15,300 nucleotides of DNA from Parietichytrium sp. I65-24A (Eukaryota > Sar > Bigyra > Thraustochytrida > Thraustochytriidae). Location of the stretch: assembly GCA_012862575.1 (NCBI GenBank), contig BLSF01000162.1:1-15300 (forward strand), written 5' to 3'. The position numbers were made by a program, and so were the translations under genes. Numbering within the stretch: the first letter of the stretch is position 1; every line of letters begins with the position of its first letter. The notes under the pieces were generated by a model. The model had not been told where the DNA came from. It was given only the letters and a program-made list of their open reading frames with translations, and ran no database searches. Shown one piece after another: positions 13,229 through 15,300 of the stretch.

Positions 13229-14104
13229 CTAGTCAAGTTGTTCGTCGTCCAAACACAAGACAACGTAATTGTCATCAAAGTGTCGTTGTTGTTGTTGTTG
13301 TTGGTCTTTTTTCGTCCTGATTTCGTCCAGTGCATCAAAAGACATCTCCTTCATGGTTTCGATGAGAACTGCGATCGAGGCAATCATCCGCTTGTCACCG
13401 TCATAGGTTCGCTTCAAATTCTCCATTCCGCGAATCGCTTCGTAGATATGCGTCTTGATCCGGATCGTCATTGTGGCTGTGTATCCATGATGCTTCATGG
13501 CGTATGAAATATCGCGCAGCAGCTCTGAAATGCACTGGACTGTATAGGTCCGACATTCCCCGTCTTTCCAGCGCCGAAGCGACTCGAGTGAAAGCCACGT
13601 TCCGGGGATTGTCTCAAAGAATGGTTGTTTGCAGCATAACTTTTCTCCTAACTGAATCATAGCAATAACTTTTAAATTTACCAACTGTCGCTCGATTGNC
13701 CTGATTTCGTCCAGTGCATCAAAAGACATCTCCTTCATGGTTTCGATGAGAACTGCGATCGAGGCAATCATCCGCTTGTCACCGTCATAGGTTCGCTTCA
13801 AATTCTCCATTCCGCGAATCGCTTCGTAGATATGCGTCTTGATCCGGATCGTCATTGTGGCTGTGTATCCATGATGCTTCATGGCGTATGAAATATCGCG
13901 CAGCAGCTCTGAAATGCACTGGACTGTATAGGTCCGGCATTCCCCGTCTTTCCAGCGCCGAAGCGACTCGAGTGAAAGCCACGTTCCGGGGATTGTCTCA
14001 AAGAATGGTTGTTTGCAGCATAGCTTTTCTCCTAACTGAATCATAGCAATTACTTTTAAATTTACCAACTGTCGCTCGATTGTGCTTGTACTAGTCGAAG
14101 ACAT
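13229..14104 (-). CDS. Small helical cassette protein, copy 2, with internal 128-codon tandem duplication
   Basis: As written, the frame encodes 291 residues: residues 1-135 of the 158-residue protein, an undetermined codon at the N (13697-13699), then residues 9-135 again, then a variant tail with a six-glutamine tract and the conserved acidic end. The repeat period is exactly 384 nt, so the frame is kept. Either the gene encodes a two-domain protein made by tandem duplication, or two overlapping contigs were abutted at the N and the true gene is about 163 residues long. The start at 14104 corresponds to the copy 1 start, 12 nt after the stop of the 426-residue paralogue. Confidence 0.55.
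   Translation of the reverse strand: MSSTSTSTIERQLVNLKVIAMIQLGEKLCCKQPFFETIPGTWLSLESLRRWKDGECRTYTVQCISELLRDISYAMKHHGYTATMTIRIKTHIYEAIRGMENLKRTYDGDKRMIASIAVLIETMKEMSFDALDEIRXIERQLVNLKVIAMIQLGEKLCCKQPFFETIPGTWLSLESLRRWKDGECRTYTVQCISELLRDISYAMKHHGYTATMTIRIKTHIYEAIRGMENLKRTYDGDKRMIASIAVLIETMKEMSFDALDEIRTKKDQQQQQQRHFDDNYVVLCLDDEQLD
13316..14082. repeat. Tandem 384-nt repeat with N at the junction
   Basis: Units 13316-13698 and 13700-14082 differ at three positions that I can find. All three are silent in the protein. Both units share a C where cassette copy 1 has a T (in the CTTGATCCGG stretch), so the units are closer to each other than to copy 1 at that site, while the left unit agrees with copy 1 at the other three. 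Confidence 0.85.
13699..13699. other. Undetermined base at a repeat junction (probable assembly join)
   Basis: A single N lying exactly between two copies of the same 383-nt sequence. In the intact gene the position is occupied by a base of a Thr codon. An unmerged overlap between two contigs is the simplest explanation. Confidence 0.65.
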
Positions 14105-14116
14105 AGGGTTGTAGTT

Positions 14117-15300
14117 CTAGAATATTAGTTTTTTGTTTGTCAAACTTGGTATGGAAAGGTTTTCACCTATATCATTTTCATAGTCCACTTGCAGATAGTA
14201 TTCGCTGATACTGTCTGGTGTGAGTTTAAAGAGATGCTTGCGTTCAATCGAGTATTGGTAATTGAGTTGACACATGGCGCGGTCCAACTGAAGCCTACTG
14301 ACGTTAGTAAAGTAGAGCTTACCATTGTAGAATGGTGCGATCAACCGATTCAGTCGTTCTGTTGAATGCATCGAATCGATCAATAATGCTGGCGCGTATT
14401 CATACAATTTCATCAAGAATTGTAGCGAGGTTTCGATGGGGACAAACATAACACCATGGTCGACGTATCGGTTTGGAGGCAGGATCAGCTCCATTTTGGT
14501 GCGAATTGGATCTACATAGAGAATGTCCGCATTTCCATTCGGATACGAAAGGTATTCGTACACGAGCTTGATGTAGTTCGGGTCCTTGTTAAAGATGATG
14601 AATTGTTTTGCCTTCTGTTGTGGCTTTTGTTTTTGCTGCTGCTGCTGGTGGTCTTTGTTTCGTCGAGAAGCAGATCTTGCATCATCAATCTTGAGTCGAA
14701 ACTCAATCTCATAATCAACAGACTCAATGTCATCATGATGCGGCAATAGATGATCGCGCAGATGAACAACAAGCCGCTGAGCATGGGTCAAATCCGCGCC
14801 ATATTTTAGAATCAAGAGCTGCTCGATGGTCATCCCAGTTGGTGCAGGGTTGGACAAAAAGGTAAATCGCTGATCAATGTTATGATTCTTGATCAAGTGA
14901 TACACCACCGCATCAGAATGGGTGATCACCACGTCATGAGATGGGAAAAAACCATATTGAAAGGTAGGGTCATTCTCATCAAACTTGCAGATGGTTTCCT
15001 CGCCACGTGTCCCTTCAAAAAGTTTGTCATTGACGTACCCTTCGATGAACCAGTTGGGGAGGAGGTGGAGCGTACCACGAGCTAGTTGTTGTTGAATTCT
15101 TTCCCAATCTGCGGGAAAGACGAAAAATTGCACTTTTCGATTGAGCTTTTTCTCGATACGGGCCATCTCTTCCACGATCAAGGTGTACATGATGGCTGCA
15201 TCTTCACTGGCATCATATAAATTCAAGTCAGATGACCCGCTCATTATCGGTTGCAAGACTTCGGTGAGGAAATCGACCCAAGCAACGGGTGGCAGTGCTG
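14117..15300 (-). CDS. Unrecognised cassette protein, copy 2 of the 426-residue protein, 5' end outside the window
   Basis: Matches the protein at 8364-9644 from its residue 31 to the end. The frame is open to the window edge and the residues there (ALPPVAWVDF) match copy 1, so the true ATG lies beyond 15300; an apparent internal TTG start at 15256 should not be used. The K/Q linker is shorter than in copy 1. Residues equivalent to copy 1 197-208 and 221-223 are largely replaced although the flanks are nearly identical. The stop is TAG, 12 nt before the 158-type gene. Confidence 0.75.
   Translation of the reverse strand, partial: ALPPVAWVDFLTEVLQPIMSGSSDLNLYDASEDAAIMYTLIVEEMARIEKKLNRKVQFFVFPADWERIQQQLARGTLHLLPNWFIEGYVNDKLFEGTRGEETICKFDENDPTFQYGFFPSHDVVITHSDAVVYHLIKNHNIDQRFTFLSNPAPTGMTIEQLLILKYGADLTHAQRLVVHLRDHLLPHHDDIESVDYEIEFRLKIDDARSASRRNKDHQQQQQKQKPQQKAKQFIIFNKDPNYIKLVYEYLSYPNGNADILYVDPIRTKMELILPPNRYVDHGVMFVPIETSLQFLMKLYEYAPALLIDSMHSTERLNRLIAPFYNGKLYFTNVSRLQLDRAMCQLNYQYSIERKHLFKLTPDSISEYYLQVDYENDIGENLSIPSLTNKKLIF

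Larger units (their letters stand above)
10554..15300. repeat. Large cassette duplication, copy 2 (runs off the right edge)
   Basis: Direct-orientation second copy of 5109-9556. It is longer mainly because of a 384-nt internal tandem duplication around the N at 13699. Shorter hexamer leader, loss of 12 nt before the TATA box, loss of 63 nt in the CTL loop and loss of 13 nt at the CTL stop go the other way. Confidence 0.93.

Noticed and set aside
15254-15256. Apparent TTG start for the second copy of the 426-residue protein
   Set aside because: The frame is open to the window edge and the upstream residues match copy 1, so the real ATG is outside the window.

Overview
The window looks like compact eukaryote-type DNA: a large DNA virus of a protist, an endogenised copy of one, or a very compact protist genome. 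The genes are intronless and packed on both strands, start codons lack convincing Shine-Dalgarno sequences, TATA-like boxes and A-rich leaders precede several starts, and CAG/CTG microsatellites run through coding regions. No viral hallmark gene (capsid, packaging ATPase, polymerase) is present, so virus versus host cannot be settled from this window. Two single N characters (10553, 13699) sit exactly at sequence discontinuities and probably mark assembly joins.

Left part (1-4327, + strand): a monomeric B12-dependent (class II) ribonucleoside-triphosphate reductase with all diagnostic cysteines; a possible tiny ORF; an unrecognised 201-residue protein; and a degenerate MFS transporter resembling the sugar porter family. 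The MFS gene converges on the next gene, leaving 16 nt between their ends.

Right part (4344-15300): a cassette present twice. Copy 1 is a 422-residue unknown protein (-), a divergent multi-pass membrane protein with weak choline-transporter-like (CTL/SLC44) character (+), then a minus-strand run of 158-residue, 426-residue and 196-residue zinc-ribbon genes. Reading in the transcribed direction, the run starts with a partial gene whose C-terminus lies at 10251-10552; spacings are 19 nt, a 4-nt ATGA overlap and 12 nt. Copy 2 (from 10554) repeats the 5' part of the 422-residue gene, the divergent intergenic region, the membrane protein, the small gene and the 426-residue gene, which runs off the right edge. 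The copies are nearly identical at the DNA level but differ by reading-frame-preserving indels in low-complexity loops and by one very divergent 36-nt patch.

What the cassette does is unknown. The shared architecture (membrane protein transcribed away from soluble partners, intact reading frames in both copies) suggests a co-inherited functional unit, but diploid haplotypes placed in tandem by an assembler would look similar and must be excluded first. The reductase would supply deoxynucleotides; the MFS and CTL-like proteins point to membrane transport. None of the other proteins could be assigned a function.
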